DNA from: Methanobacteriaceae archaeon
GTDB lineage: Archaea; Methanobacteriota; Methanobacteria; Methanobacteriales; Methanobacteriaceae
Assembly: GCA_900766745.1 (NCBI GenBank)
Contig: CAAFWR010000008.1
Span: forward strand, 1 to 52,746
Direction: 5' to 3'
Length of the DNA: 52,746 nt
Positions within the stretch are counted from its first letter, which is position 1; the number at the start of each line of letters is the position of its first letter. A model generated the notes under the pieces. The model did no database searches and was not told the origin of the DNA. It saw only the letters and a list, made by a program, of their open reading frames with translations. Both the position numbers and the translations under genes were made by a program. This document shows, in pieces, positions 34,965 through 44,817 of the stretch.

Positions 34965-36005
34965 TTATCGAGATATTTTGTTTATAATCCTTTTGATTAA
35001 ACTAGGTTTATGATTCATATTATCCTGATATTTTGCTATCTTCCTTGATTCGATTACAGCTTTTTTAAATTCATCATTTAAAATATAATTTACAAGTTTA
35101 TCATACCTGCCTTTAAAAACAGGATCGTCAGAATAATACTTCTTAAAAACTATTTGAGATTTTTTAAATAAATCAAATCGATCTTTATCATCAATTTCGC
35201 TTAAAACAATCGTATAAAGCCAAGATGTTAAATGTTTTCTAAAAATCTCGTGGCCATATTCAGAGTAATTTCTATCTAACCAATTACAAATCTCCAAATA
35301 ACCATCTAAAATAGCTTCTACATATTTTTTATTTCTTAAATGAATAGTGGATTTATCTTCATTTGAATCTCTTATACTGTAATTATAAGCATAGACATGA
35401 GGTAAGTAAACTATATTTTTAGCTTTAAAATTACCTAATGTAGATACATAAACGTCTTCACAAAGCATGCCTTCTAAAAAGGCAATGTCATTTTCAATTA
35501 AAAATTCTTTTCTGAATAATCTTACCCAAATAGCTGCAGGTATTTGAAATATTCTTAAATCTTGTTTAAAATTATCAAGCACTATTCTCTCCCTAATACC
35601 AGAATCAAAAGGGATTTTTTCACCATTGTTTAATTGGTTAAAGTTAGCTATTACCATATCAGAATTATTAAGGATTATTTCTTCATACATTTTTTGAAAT
35701 GCGTCGGGGTTATACGTATCGTCATGATCTGAAAAAATTACAAAATCGCCTTTAGCTTTTTTAAGGCCGATATTGCGCCCCCTTCCGGGAAAACCTGAAT
35801 TATCCTTTAAAAAAATAGCCGAAACATTATCATATGTTTCTAATTTTTTTAAAATATCAATTGTATTCTCATCAGAAGAATTATCATCAACAAAAATAAC
35901 TTCAATATTTTCAAATCCAATTGTTTGAGACAATATGGAATCAAATAATGAGTATATTCTCTCTCCTGTATTGTATGTAGGTATTACTACTGTTATTTTC
36001 ATCAT
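34965..36005 (-). CDS. family 2 glycosyltransferase (paralogue B)
   Basis: 346 residues, paralogous to the 31241 gene from end to end: KITVVIPTYNTGERIYSLFD, VIFVDDNSSDENT, FPGRGRNIGLKKAKG, FSDHDDTYNPDAF as the metal-binding loop, IAFLEGMLCEDVYVS and YAYNYSIRDSNEDKSTIHLR. The middle (acceptor) section between the nucleotide site and FLEGML differs most, implying a different acceptor or sugar. GGAGG at 36017-36013 lies 7 nt before ATG 36005. It lies upstream of the 3-TM pair but is separated from it by 240 nt with a new promoter. Confidence 0.88.
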   Translation of the reverse strand: MMKITVVIPTYNTGERIYSLFDSILSQTIGFENIEVIFVDDNSSDENTIDILKKLETYDNVSAIFLKDNSGFPGRGRNIGLKKAKGDFVIFSDHDDTYNPDAFQKMYEEIILNNSDMVIANFNQLNNGEKIPFDSGIRERIVLDNFKQDLRIFQIPAAIWVRLFRKEFLIENDIAFLEGMLCEDVYVSTLGNFKAKNIVYLPHVYAYNYSIRDSNEDKSTIHLRNKKYVEAILDGYLEICNWLDRNYSEYGHEIFRKHLTSWLYTIVLSEIDDKDRFDLFKKSQIVFKKYYSDDPVFKGRYDKLVNYILNDEFKKAVIESRKIAKYQDNMNHKPSLIKRIINKISR

Positions 36006-36098
36006 ATAATTTCCTCCATAATATTAAATACCTCACTTCCTAATAACTAGTAAAATAGTTAAAACTGATATATTCCAACCTAAGGTGGGATAAAAGTT

Positions 36099-37508
36099 TT
36101 ATTTTAGTTTAGACTTAACTATTTCAAATATATTATGCTTATTTTTAGAATATTCATCTAAACTATTTTCTAAATCTTCCTCATTTAATATAGTTAAATT
36201 AAAATTAAATTTAATATATGAAATATTTTTAAAATTCCCTTTCAATATGTAGTTTGGAGTAGTAGTTTTAAACAATTGATAATCATCTTTTAAATTATTA
36301 ATTGAACTTGATTTCTTTATTTTGATTCTTTTAGCATCACTATCAATATCTAAAATCTTAATTTTAGAAAAATCCAAAGCAATTGGATTAAAACTTAATC
36401 TCTTAATATTTTCAAATGAATCTAAATTAAAACAAATCTCTTTATCAGATTCTATATTGTAGAAAATTTCTATTTTCTCTTCATCATTCCATCCATTTCC
36501 AGTGTCCACATATAGTCTAGCTATTCTATAGTTTCTACTTACATGCATATATCTTAAAGATTCATAGTCATGCTTACCTACATTAAGGATATATTCAGAA
36601 TACATCAAATCATAAGATGAAACCTCTTTAAAAAAATCAATGTCATATTGGGAGATATTGCCCATAACTTCTATTAAATTGTTTAATAGTAATAACCTTT
36701 CTTTATCAGATAATGATGTAATCTGAAACCAGCCTAAAAAATCATCCATGAACTTTATAATAAGTAATTTAATATATTTGCTTTTTGAAGGATATTTATT
36801 GCAAAGGCAAAATAAATCTCCGATACATTTAATTATATAAAAAAGATTTTTAAAACTAATGTTATTTGTAATAGAATTTGGAGTAGATCTATAAAAATAA
36901 CCAGTGCTTTTAGATAAAAAAATCTTTTTAGAATTTAATAAACATTCTACGCTTGCTACATTATCATCATAAAAATCTGTAAAATGTAGATATTCATAAA
37001 TATTCTTATTGAATATTTTAAATCCCGCAGAGGTTGCAAAAATAATTGAAGGTTCATCTTCTACTGAATTAATGACTCTATTGCTGGTAATATGAGGTTT
37101 ATGTAGTGTATCTTCATCTACTGGAAAGATTTCCCAATTATAATAAATTATATCACAATCGTTTTTTTTAATAAGGTCTAGTGAGTCTTTTAATATATCT
37201 TTATCTAAAAAATCATCACTGTCAAGAAATGTAACATAATTAGAAGTTACATGACTTATTCCATTATTTTTAGCAGGACCACTACCTTTATTCTCTCCAT
37301 GATTAATTATTTTAAAAGAAGGATATTTATTCGCATATTCTTCTAAAATAGCTAAAGAACCATCAGTACTATTATCATTAACACAAATCACTTCAATATT
37401 GTCAATTCCAAGTGTTTGATTTACAACACTGTCTAAACATTCGTTTAAATATTTTTCTTTATTAAAAACTGTAATTACAACACTAACCTCATATGACATG
37501 CTTATCAT
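36099..37508 (-). CDS. family 2 glycosyltransferase with C-terminal beta domain
   Basis: 469 residues. The GT2 core includes VSVVITVFNKEKYLNECLDS, VICVNDNSTDGSLAIL, NKGSGPAKNNGISH and FLDSDDFLD (DxD, about residues 94-102). A helical middle section follows, and the last 150 residues form a beta-rich domain (ARLYVDTGNGWNDEEKIEIF and repeats of FNPIALDFSKIKI type) often appended to GT2 enzymes of rhamnan and teichoic-acid-like pathways. It is noticeably richer in A/T and AAA/AAT codons than the rfb genes next to it, hinting at a separate origin. The start is uncertain: ATG 37508 or 37499. It ends the rfb transcription unit or follows it by 11 nt. Confidence 0.85.
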   Translation of the reverse strand: MISMSYEVSVVITVFNKEKYLNECLDSVVNQTLGIDNIEVICVNDNSTDGSLAILEEYANKYPSFKIINHGENKGSGPAKNNGISHVTSNYVTFLDSDDFLDKDILKDSLDLIKKNDCDIIYYNWEIFPVDEDTLHKPHITSNRVINSVEDEPSIIFATSAGFKIFNKNIYEYLHFTDFYDDNVASVECLLNSKKIFLSKSTGYFYRSTPNSITNNISFKNLFYIIKCIGDLFCLCNKYPSKSKYIKLLIIKFMDDFLGWFQITSLSDKERLLLLNNLIEVMGNISQYDIDFFKEVSSYDLMYSEYILNVGKHDYESLRYMHVSRNYRIARLYVDTGNGWNDEEKIEIFYNIESDKEICFNLDSFENIKRLSFNPIALDFSKIKILDIDSDAKRIKIKKSSSINNLKDDYQLFKTTTPNYILKGNFKNISYIKFNFNLTILNEEDLENSLDEYSKNKHNIFEIVKSKLK

Positions 37509-37519
37509 ATTCCCTAAAT

Positions 37520-38524
37520 TTAATCTATATACATCTTTCTATAGTACTCTTGATATTCTCCTGATTTTACTTTTTCTATCCAGTCCTGATTATCTAAATA
37601 CCATTGGATTGTTTCTTTAATTCCTGTTTCAAATGTATATTTCGGTTTCCATCCAAGTTCTTCCTGAATTTTAGTGGAATCGATTGCATATCTTCTGTCA
37701 TGGCCTAATCTATCATCTACAAACTTTATCAATGACTCGTCCTTATCCAGATAATCTAGTATCAGCTTAACGATTTCGATGTTTTCCTTTTCATTATTTC
37801 CACCGATATTATAGACTTCACCCGGTTTTCCATCATGAAGAACCAAATCAATAGCTGTACAGTGGTCATAGACATGTAACCAGTCTCGGATGTTTTTACC
37901 ATCACCATAAACTGGAAGATCCTTGTTTTCAATTGCGTTTGAAATCATTAAAGGGATTAATTTTTCAGGGAACTGATAAGGACCATAATTATTAGAACAT
38001 CGAGTAATGTTTACAGGCATTTCAAATGTCTGATAATATGCTCTGGTAATCAAATCTCCGCTGGCTTTAGAAGCGGAATAAGGGCTGTTTGGTTGAAGAG
38101 GGGTTTTTTCAGTGAAATAACCAGTTTGACCAAGACTTCCATAAACTTCGTCAGTGGAAATCTGGACATATTTCTCGATTCCTTCATTGAGAGCCGCATT
38201 AAGAAGAACCTGTGTTCCAAGAACATTTGACTTGATAAATATTTCAGGATCTTTAATGCTTCTGTCAACATGACTTTCAGCTGCAAAATTTACAACGTAA
38301 TCGCAATCTTTGATTGTGTCTGAAACCAAATCCTTGTCTGAAATGTTTCCTTTAACAAAGCTGTAATTGTCATTGAATTCAATGCCTTTAAGATTTTCAA
38401 GGTTTCCGCAGTAGGTAAGCAAATCAAAGTTTACGATTTCATAATCAGGATATTTATCGTTAATATATTTTACAAAATTACTTCCAATAAATCCTGCTCC
38501 GCCGGTAATCAATATTTTAGTCAT
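37520..38524 (-). CDS. rfbB: dTDP-glucose 4,6-dehydratase
   Basis: Converts dTDP-glucose to dTDP-4-keto-6-deoxyglucose, the second step of dTDP-L-rhamnose synthesis. The 334-residue short-chain dehydrogenase-like enzyme has the NAD motif GGAGFIGSNF (residues 7-16), the STDEVYG motif with catalytic Thr/Asp/Glu, YSASKASGD with the Tyr-x-x-x-Lys pair, and RCSNNYGPYQFPEKLIP. Its start directly follows the rfbC stop, so the rfb genes are one operon in the order rfbD, rfbA, rfbC, rfbB. Confidence 0.97.
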   Translation of the reverse strand: MTKILITGGAGFIGSNFVKYINDKYPDYEIVNFDLLTYCGNLENLKGIEFNDNYSFVKGNISDKDLVSDTIKDCDYVVNFAAESHVDRSIKDPEIFIKSNVLGTQVLLNAALNEGIEKYVQISTDEVYGSLGQTGYFTEKTPLQPNSPYSASKASGDLITRAYYQTFEMPVNITRCSNNYGPYQFPEKLIPLMISNAIENKDLPVYGDGKNIRDWLHVYDHCTAIDLVLHDGKPGEVYNIGGNNEKENIEIVKLILDYLDKDESLIKFVDDRLGHDRRYAIDSTKIQEELGWKPKYTFETGIKETIQWYLDNQDWIEKVKSGEYQEYYRKMYID

Positions 38525-39091
38525 CTAATCCACCTGAAAAGTAATGTTAGTTTCCTCTAAAGTTTTCCACAGCTTATCTTTTTCAGAAAGTATTATTTCA
38601 TCAATTCCATCAAGGGGCCAATCAATAGCTATTGAAGGATCGTCCCACTTGATTCCTCCTTCATCATCACCGTTATAGAAATCTGTGCATTTATATACAA
38701 ACTCTGCTTCATCAGACAGGACTAGAAATCCATGAGCAAATCCTTCTGGTATAAATAGCTGTTTTTTGTTTTCATCAGACAATATTGCTCCAAACCACTC
38801 ACCATATGTTTCAGACCCTTCCCTTAGGTCCACTCCAACGTCAAAAACCTCTCCTTTGATTACACGAACAAGTTTTCCTTGAGGATAGTTGATTTGGAAG
38901 TGAAGTCCTCTTAAAACTCCTTTAGATGATTCTGACTGGTTATCCTGAACAAATGACAAGTCATACCCTGCATTTTTAAAATCAGCCTCGTTGTATGTTT
39001 CCATGAAGTATCCTCTGTTATCTTCAAAGACTGCCGGTTCAACTAAAAACATTCCTTCTATATTGGTATCTGTAAATTTAAACTGTCCCAT
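38525..39091 (-). CDS. rfbC: dTDP-4-dehydrorhamnose 3,5-epimerase
   Basis: 188-residue cupin-fold epimerase for the third step of dTDP-L-rhamnose synthesis. Family motifs are FEDNRGYFMETYNEADF, QDNQSESSKGVLRGLHFQ with the catalytic His, LVRVIKGEVFDVGVDLR, the IPEGFAHGFLVLSDEAEF segment and the Tyr in FVYKCTDFY. It abuts rfbB and starts 2 nt after the rfbA stop. Confidence 0.97.
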   Translation of the reverse strand: MGQFKFTDTNIEGMFLVEPAVFEDNRGYFMETYNEADFKNAGYDLSFVQDNQSESSKGVLRGLHFQINYPQGKLVRVIKGEVFDVGVDLREGSETYGEWFGAILSDENKKQLFIPEGFAHGFLVLSDEAEFVYKCTDFYNGDDEGGIKWDDPSIAIDWPLDGIDEIILSEKDKLWKTLEETNITFQVD

Positions 39092-39093
39092 AG

Positions 39094-39960
39094 TTATCTC
39101 TCCGCCAAATCAAATAAATATTTACCATAATCTGTTTTTTTAAGTTCTTCTGCCTTTTTCAATAGCTGTTCTTTAGTAATGTATCCTTTTAGATATGCAA
39201 TTTCTTCAAGACAAGCTATATAAAGGCCCTGTCTTTTCTGAACTGTTTCAATAAAGTTTGAAGCTTCAAGCAGGCCATCATGAGTACCTGTATCCAGCCA
39301 TGCCATTCCACGCCCAAGAAGTTCTACATTGAGCTTTCCTCTTTTTAGATATTCTTCATTTATGGAAGTTATTTCAAGTTCTCCTCTTTCAGATGGTTTT
39401 ACGCCCTTGGCTATTTCAATAACATCATTATCGTAGAAATAGAGTCCTGGAACAACATAATTGGATTTTGGATTTTCTGGTTTCTCTTCAATAGATAACA
39501 CTTTGCCGTCTTCTCCAAATTCCACAACACCAAAAGCTTCTGGATTGTTGGTATAATATCCAAATATTACTGCTCCGTTCTCCAGATTGCATGCCCTTTC
39601 CAATATTTCTGTAAACCTGTGCCCATGGAAGATGTTGTCTCCTAAAATAAGAGCCACATTATCATCACCAATGAACTCTTCACCAAGAATGAATGCTTCA
39701 GCAAGACCGTTAGGATTTTCCTGAACCTTATATGTGAAATTAACTCCCAAATCGCTTCCATCTCCCAAAAGTTCCTTGAACATCGGCAAATCCCTTGGAG
39801 TGGAAATTATCAGAATATCCTTAATTCCTGCAAGCATCAGAACAGAAATGGGATAATAAATCATTGGTTTATCATACAAAGGAACTAGCTGTTTAGATAT
39901 TGCCTTTGTAATCGGATATAACCTTGTTCCAGATCCTCCTGCAAGTACAATTCCTTTCAT
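39094..39960 (-). CDS. rfbA: glucose-1-phosphate thymidylyltransferase
   Basis: Activates glucose 1-phosphate with dTTP to dTDP-glucose, the entry step of dTDP-rhamnose. The 288 residues contain the signature [20 protein letters not shown] (from residue 7), [13 protein letters not shown], the metal-binding LGDNIFHGH and [11 protein letters not shown]. The start overlaps the rfbD stop by one base, so it is coupled to rfbD. Short-form (288-residue) RmlA proteins are feedback-inhibited by dTDP-rhamnose in bacteria; whether this one is cannot be told. Confidence 0.97.
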   Translation of the reverse strand: MKGIVLAGGSGTRLYPITKAISKQLVPLYDKPMIYYPISVLMLAGIKDILIISTPRDLPMFKELLGDGSDLGVNFTYKVQENPNGLAEAFILGEEFIGDDNVALILGDNIFHGHRFTEILERACNLENGAVIFGYYTNNPEAFGVVEFGEDGKVLSIEEKPENPKSNYVVPGLYFYDNDVIEIAKGVKPSERGELEITSINEEYLKRGKLNVELLGRGMAWLDTGTHDGLLEASNFIETVQKRQGLYIACLEEIAYLKGYITKEQLLKKAEELKKTDYGKYLFDLAER

Positions 39961-40799
39961 TATTTAATCACCTTAATATAATCCTCAATAGCTTCCCTAA
40001 AACTTCTTAAAGGAGTGAAACCATTTTCAACCCATTTTTTATTATCTAAAACAGAATAAGACGGTCGTTTAGCTGCTCTTGCAAACTCTTTTGCAGTAAC
40101 TGGTTTTACGTCAACCTCAACATCAGCAATCTCAAATATCAGTTCTGCAAATTCAAACCATGAACAGCTGTCTGAATTGGTTACATGATAAATGCCATAT
40201 TTGTCAGTTTTAATTAATTTAGAAATGGATTCAGCCAAATCCAACGTAAATGTAGGACTTCCAACCTCATCATAAACCACAGTAAGGCTGTCATGAGTTT
40301 TAGCTAATTCCAGCATGGTTTTTGGGAAGTTTCCACCATTAACGCCATATAGCCAGGCAGTTCTTACTATAAAATATTTATCTAAAAGGTTTATTATAGC
40401 TTCTTCCCCCTTAAGTTTACTTTTACCGTAAATACTTACAGGACCTAATTCATCGTCTTCACATCTTGGAGTGTTGTCATCACCTTTAAAGACATAATCT
40501 GTGCTAATATGAACCAGAACGCTTTCAGTTTCCCTGCAGGCCATTGCAAGGTTTTCAACACCTTTGCCGTTGACTGCAAAAGCCATCTCCTGATTTTCTT
40601 CACAGCCGTCAACATCAGTATATGCTGCAGAATTTATAACAACATCTGGAGCCTCCTTTTTAATAAAGTTCATTACATCATCCTTATTGGTAATATCCAA
40701 TGTTTTAGAAGTTGTATTAATTAGAACATTGTCTTTGTCAAGTACTTTAATTAAGTCGCACCCTAACATTCCATTAGATCCGGTAATTAAAATTTTCAT
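39960..40799 (-). CDS. rfbD: dTDP-4-dehydrorhamnose reductase
   Basis: Last step of dTDP-L-rhamnose synthesis, reducing dTDP-4-keto-rhamnose with NAD(P)H. The 279 residues show [10 protein letters not shown] (nucleotide site), [31 protein letters not shown] and the catalytic Tyr/Lys of [12 protein letters not shown], then [13 protein letters not shown]. It is the first gene of the rfb operon, with GGAGAT a few nt before the ATG and a divergent promoter region shared with wecC. Confidence 0.96.
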   Translation of the reverse strand: MKILITGSNGMLGCDLIKVLDKDNVLINTTSKTLDITNKDDVMNFIKKEAPDVVINSAAYTDVDGCEENQEMAFAVNGKGVENLAMACRETESVLVHISTDYVFKGDDNTPRCEDDELGPVSIYGKSKLKGEEAIINLLDKYFIVRTAWLYGVNGGNFPKTMLELAKTHDSLTVVYDEVGSPTFTLDLAESISKLIKTDKYGIYHVTNSDSCSWFEFAELIFEIADVEVDVKPVTAKEFARAAKRPSYSVLDNKKWVENGFTPLRSFREAIEDYIKVIK

Positions 40800-40879
40800 A
40801 AATATCTCCTAAATTAATAATATATTAATATACATTAAATTATATAACTATCTAATAAATTTTATAAGGGGACTTTTAA
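40800..40879. promoter_or_regulatory. divergent promoter between rfbDACB and wecC
   Basis: The 80-nt gap contains ATTATATAAC (40839-40848), a TATA box correctly placed for wecC, and the A/T palindrome-like block ATTAATAATATATTAAT (40813-40829), which can serve as TATA on the minus strand. Ribosome binding sites are AAGGGGAC for wecC and GGAGAT for rfbD. Divergent placement suggests that the two nucleotide-sugar pathways are regulated together. Confidence 0.55.
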
Positions 40880-42112
40880 ATGAAAATTTGTATAGTTGGT
40901 CAGGGATATATCGGACTTCCAACAGCAGCTTTATTTACAACAAAAGATTGCGATGTAGTTGGAGTAGACATTAATGAAGACGTGATTAACACATTGAACG
41001 AAGGCAAAATCCATATTGAAGAGCCTGGATTGGAAAAGATTATCAAAAAAGCTGTAGATGATAGGAAATATCATGCAAGCTTAACACCAGAAAAGGCAGA
41101 TGCGTTTATTATAACCGTACCGACCCCATACATAATGGAAAATTACAGCTGCGACTTGAGCTATGTAAAAAGTGCCTGTAAATCAATTATTCCTTATTTA
41201 GAAAAAGGAAATACAGTTATTATAGAATCAACAATAGCTCCAATGTCAACTGACGAAGAAATAAAACCTATTTTTGAAAAAGCAGGATTTGTAATTGGAG
41301 AAGATATATATCTTGCACATTGTCCTGAAAGAGTTATTCCAGGAAACATAATTCACGAACTCGTTCACAATGACCGTATAATCGGAGGAATTACAAAAGA
41401 ATGTTCCAAGAAAGCTAGCGAAGTTTATGGACAGTTTGTTGAAGGAGACCTATTAAAAACTGAAGCTAAAACAGCTGAAATGTCAAAATGTATGGAAAAC
41501 ACATTTAGAGATGTAAACATTGCTCTTGCTAATGAACTTGCAAAAATAGGTGCAGAAATTGGAGTAAATGCACTTGAAGTAATTGAGCTTGCAAACAAAC
41601 ATCCAAGAGTAAATATCCACACACCTGGACCTGGAGTAGGTGGACACTGCCTTGCAATAGACCCTTATTTTATTTACGCTAAAGCCCCTGAAACTGCAAA
41701 AATAATAAAGCTAGCTAGAGACACCAACAAAAGCATGCCTGACTTCGTAGTTGAAAATGTAGCTAAGATAGTTCCAAAAGGAAAAATAGCTATTTTAGGA
41801 CTTTCATATAAAGGAAACACAGAAGACGACAGGGAAAGTCCTTCATACGAGATAATAGCTAAATTAAAGGATTCAGGATATGAAACAACCGAATTTGACC
41901 CACATGTAAAACCTGAAGGAGACTTAAGTGAAGCTATTGACTGTGCTGACATGATTTTAATACTTGCAGACCATGACGAATTCAAAGAGCTGGATTACAA
42001 TTTAATAAAAGATAAAATGGAAAATCCGATAATCTTTGATACAAAAGCTATAATAAAAGAAGTTCCAGATGGTATTGCCCTTTACAACTTTGGGAATTTA
42101 CATACAATATAA
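40880..42112 (+). CDS. wecC: UDP-N-acetyl-D-mannosamine dehydrogenase
   Basis: Oxidises UDP-ManNAc to UDP-ManNAc-uronate with two NAD. The 410-residue protein has the N-terminal VGQGYIGLPTAALF (residues 6-19), the VPTPY motif, IESTIAP, HCPERVIPGN, and the catalytic Cys257 in GPGVGGHCLAIDP. The C-terminal UDP-binding domain begins with GLSYKGNTEDDRESPS. This length and HCPERVIPGN fit WecC better than UDP-glucose dehydrogenase. No 2-epimerase (wecB) gene is within the window. Its product would supply an acidic sugar for the surface glycan. Confidence 0.92.
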   Translation: MKICIVGQGYIGLPTAALFTTKDCDVVGVDINEDVINTLNEGKIHIEEPGLEKIIKKAVDDRKYHASLTPEKADAFIITVPTPYIMENYSCDLSYVKSACKSIIPYLEKGNTVIIESTIAPMSTDEEIKPIFEKAGFVIGEDIYLAHCPERVIPGNIIHELVHNDRIIGGITKECSKKASEVYGQFVEGDLLKTEAKTAEMSKCMENTFRDVNIALANELAKIGAEIGVNALEVIELANKHPRVNIHTPGPGVGGHCLAIDPYFIYAKAPETAKIIKLARDTNKSMPDFVVENVAKIVPKGKIAILGLSYKGNTEDDRESPSYEIIAKLKDSGYETTEFDPHVKPEGDLSEAIDCADMILILADHDEFKELDYNLIKDKMENPIIFDTKAIIKEVPDGIALYNFGNLHTI

Positions 42113-42250
42113 ATTTTTTTTGAATTAAGAAAGCACGAGTTAAATAAAAATGGCTAAAAATGAGATTAAGCCCTTCCAAAATAAATAATCAGGAACAATT
42201 CTAAAAATCTCGAACTGTTAAACGAATAAAAAGTTTTTAAAAAAAAGAAT
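42113..42250. other. convergent intergenic region with T tracts
   Basis: The gap between wecC and the DUF2264 gene starts with a run of eight T (42114-42121), a likely wecC terminator. Complementary A-runs near 42238-42246 would act for the opposite gene. No coding frame is seen. Confidence 0.5.
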
Positions 42251-43468
42251 TTAAAAGTCTATTGGTTGGTCTGGTAAAATCTGACCGCCATTCCAAGCTT
42301 TTAAAGAGGTCCATTCTTCAAATGGAGAATTCCAAAACGGATCATTTTGGGGCAATCCTAATGGTAAAAATACTTCACAACAGGAATAAAGACCACCAGT
42401 AGTTACATGTTTTTCAGCAGCATTAATTTGACTACCATTAACTCCAATAACTAACCAGTCCTGTGAGAAATTCTGATTTGTTTGAAATTGGTTTATTAAA
42501 ACCTGTGTTAATGCAGACCTGACCTGAGCAGGATTAATCATAGAGGGTAAAATTCTAAGTAAAACTGCTTGAGATAATGCATGAAAAATACCAGTTCTAT
42601 AAGTCAAAGACTCACCAGTAAGAGGATAAGTCCCAGTTGGAGAAATAGAACGTTCTAATTGAGAAGCTAATCTGCTAGTTCTCATCAATTGTTTATTTAA
42701 AAGTTCATTACCTTCAACATTATATTTTCTCATAACATTTAAAATATCATTTAACATCGGATGAATAATCAAACTATTTTCATAACCTACTTTGAAAGTA
42801 TTTCCGTCTTTATAAATGCCATCACCAATATACCATTCATCCCAAAATTTAAACAAGCCATATTTTAAGCGTTCAATATCGCATTCACCAGTTAAATCCA
42901 AAAGAGCAGCTTCAATCATTGATGTATAAAGTAGCCAATGGTTTTCATATGGAGCAATAATCCTTGTATTTTTAAGCTCATTAGTAATTTTAGCTTGAAC
43001 ATCAACAGAGAGATTTAACCATATTTGACGTTCGGATCTTAATAAACCTTGAGCAAAGAAAGCTGCATTTACTAAAGAATATTTAGGCTCAGTAAAACTT
43101 AAATAATCATCACTACTTGAATTAACAATATTTTCGATACATCTCAAAGTCAATCCTATATATTCTTGGCGTAAAACTCCTTCATTGTTTCTGTCTACTC
43201 CTAAATTCAACCATGGAGCTATTCCATTAAAGACTCTTGAAAATGCTTCAAATGGTGCAAATTTTTCCATACTATTATCTAATGATTCATAAGGCATATT
43301 ATTCTTCAAATTACCGTTTTTAAGATTGGATAAAACTGGATATGTTATTTTTTTCATTGTATCAACCCAGAATTTCCTATCGTCAAAAACAGGCTTCGGT
43401 TCTTGAAGAGTTTCAGTAGAAGTAACTGATTTATCTTTTTTAAAACGTCCAAAAATAGAATTGCTCAT
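42251..43468 (-). CDS. DUF2264 domain-containing protein
   Basis: 405 residues, no signal peptide or membrane helix, so probably cytosolic. It resembles DUF2264, an alpha/alpha-barrel family related to polysaccharide-active enzymes: WVDTMKKITYPVLSNLKNG near the N-terminus, FEAFSRVFNGIAPWLNLG (about 73-90), then YENHWLLYTSMIEAALL, FWDEWYIGDGIYKDG and SISPTGTYPLTGESLTYRTG. In bacteria such genes are mostly linked to plant or host glycan breakdown, so a role on the cell's own uronate/rhamnose glycan is plausible here but inferred only from position. There is no Shine-Dalgarno, and a TATA box about 28 nt upstream suggests a leaderless mRNA. Confidence 0.8.
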   Translation of the reverse strand: MSNSIFGRFKKDKSVTSTETLQEPKPVFDDRKFWVDTMKKITYPVLSNLKNGNLKNNMPYESLDNSMEKFAPFEAFSRVFNGIAPWLNLGVDRNNEGVLRQEYIGLTLRCIENIVNSSSDDYLSFTEPKYSLVNAAFFAQGLLRSERQIWLNLSVDVQAKITNELKNTRIIAPYENHWLLYTSMIEAALLDLTGECDIERLKYGLFKFWDEWYIGDGIYKDGNTFKVGYENSLIIHPMLNDILNVMRKYNVEGNELLNKQLMRTSRLASQLERSISPTGTYPLTGESLTYRTGIFHALSQAVLLRILPSMINPAQVRSALTQVLINQFQTNQNFSQDWLVIGVNGSQINAAEKHVTTGGLYSCCEVFLPLGLPQNDPFWNSPFEEWTSLKAWNGGQILPDQPIDF

Positions 43469-43483
43469 AATAGAATATTTTAT

Positions 43484-43556
43484 TATACATAATATATAAA
43501 TTTTAATAATGTATATTGTTTGAAAGCTATTAACGAATTATTATAAATTTTACGGA
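43484..43556. promoter_or_regulatory. divergent promoter with 7-bp dyad and leuC ribosome binding site
   Basis: TATACAT (43484-43490) and ATGTATA (43509-43515) form an inverted repeat around the A/T core AATATATAAATTTT, which holds a TATA box readable both ways. GGAGG at 43553-43557 precedes leuC ATG 43565. The symmetric arms look like an operator for a dimeric regulator over the core promoter. Confidence 0.5.
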
Positions 43557-43564
43557 GGTTAAAA

Positions 43565-44812
43565 ATGGCAAAAACAATGTCAGAGAAAATATTAGCTAAA
43601 GCCAGTGGTAAAGACCAGGTTGAAGCGGGAGATATTGTTATTGCAGACATTGATGTAGCAATGACACATGATTTAACCGGACCACTTGCAGTACAATCTT
43701 TTAATGAAATCGGAACTGAAAAAGTATGGGACCCATCTAAAATCGTAATTCCATTTGATCATCAAGTTCCAGCAGACTCTATTGATTCAGCTAATAACCA
43801 TATTATAATGAGAAAATTTGTAGAAGAACAGAATATCGAGAATTTTTATGATGTAAATGCTGGAGTATGTCATCAGATTCTTCCAGAGTTAGGTCATGTT
43901 GTACCTGGTGATGTTATTGTAGGTGCTGATTCCCACACATGTACACATGGAGCATTGGGAGCATTTTCAACAGGCATTGGTTCTACAGATATGGCTATGG
44001 TATTTTCTGAAGGAACTCTCTGGTTTAAGGTGCCGGAAACTAACAGATTTGAAATAACTGGAGAGTTGAAAGACAATGTTTATGCAAAAGACGTTATTTT
44101 AAATATCATTGGAGAAATGGGCGTAGACGGTTCAACATATAAAGCATGCGAATTTGCCGGAGAGACTGTTTCAAACATGAGCATTTCAGACAGGATGGTT
44201 CTTACAAATATGGCTATTGAAATGGGTGGAAAAACCGGTTTAGTAGAACCTGATGAAAAAACAATAAAATATGTAGAAAACCGCTCAAACAAGCCATATA
44301 AAGTATTTAAAACTGATAAAGATGCAGATTCAATGACAGTTTATGACATTGATGTCAGTGATTTAGAACCACAGGTAGCTTGCCCTCATCATGTTGACAA
44401 TGTTAAGCCTGTAAGTGAAGTGGACCAGGAAATTGATCAGGTATTTCTTGGATCATGTACCAATGGAAGACTTAGTGATTTGAGAGATGCTGCCAAGATT
44501 TTAAAAGGAAAAGAAATAGCTAAAGGAACCAGAATGCTGGTTATTCCTGCTTCAAAAGAAGTTTACAGTAAAGCTCTCGATGAAGGATTGCTTAAGATAT
44601 TTGTTGATGCCGGAGCACTTGTATCTACACCATGTTGTGGCCCATGTTTAGGTGGACATACTGGTATTATCGGTCCTGGTGAAGTAAGTCTTTCTACATC
44701 AAACAGAAACTTTAAGGGAAGACAAGGTAGTCCTGATGGAAAAGTTTATTTATCCTCTGCTGCAGTAGCTGCTGCATCTGCAATTGAAGGAAGAATTATA
44801 GCGCCGGAGTGA
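43565..44812 (+). CDS. leuC: 3-isopropylmalate dehydratase large subunit
   Basis: Aconitase-family [4Fe-4S] enzyme subunit. The 415-residue archaeal form carries VTHD-like [14 protein letters not shown], the [22 protein letters not shown] segment (cut at the first Cys ligand region), and the other cluster cysteines in FLGSCTNGR and CCGPCLGG. The methanogen family includes both isopropylmalate isomerase (leucine) and homoaconitase (coenzyme B); the large subunit does not easily separate them, but the co-encoded small subunit has the isopropylmalate-type loop. Its last codons overlap the GTG in front of leuD. Confidence 0.88.
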   Translation: MAKTMSEKILAKASGKDQVEAGDIVIADIDVAMTHDLTGPLAVQSFNEIGTEKVWDPSKIVIPFDHQVPADSIDSANNHIIMRKFVEEQNIENFYDVNAGVCHQILPELGHVVPGDVIVGADSHTCTHGALGAFSTGIGSTDMAMVFSEGTLWFKVPETNRFEITGELKDNVYAKDVILNIIGEMGVDGSTYKACEFAGETVSNMSISDRMVLTNMAIEMGGKTGLVEPDEKTIKYVENRSNKPYKVFKTDKDADSMTVYDIDVSDLEPQVACPHHVDNVKPVSEVDQEIDQVFLGSCTNGRLSDLRDAAKILKGKEIAKGTRMLVIPASKEVYSKALDEGLLKIFVDAGALVSTPCCGPCLGGHTGIIGPGEVSLSTSNRNFKGRQGSPDGKVYLSSAAVAAASAIEGRIIAPE

Positions 44813-44817
44813 ACAAA

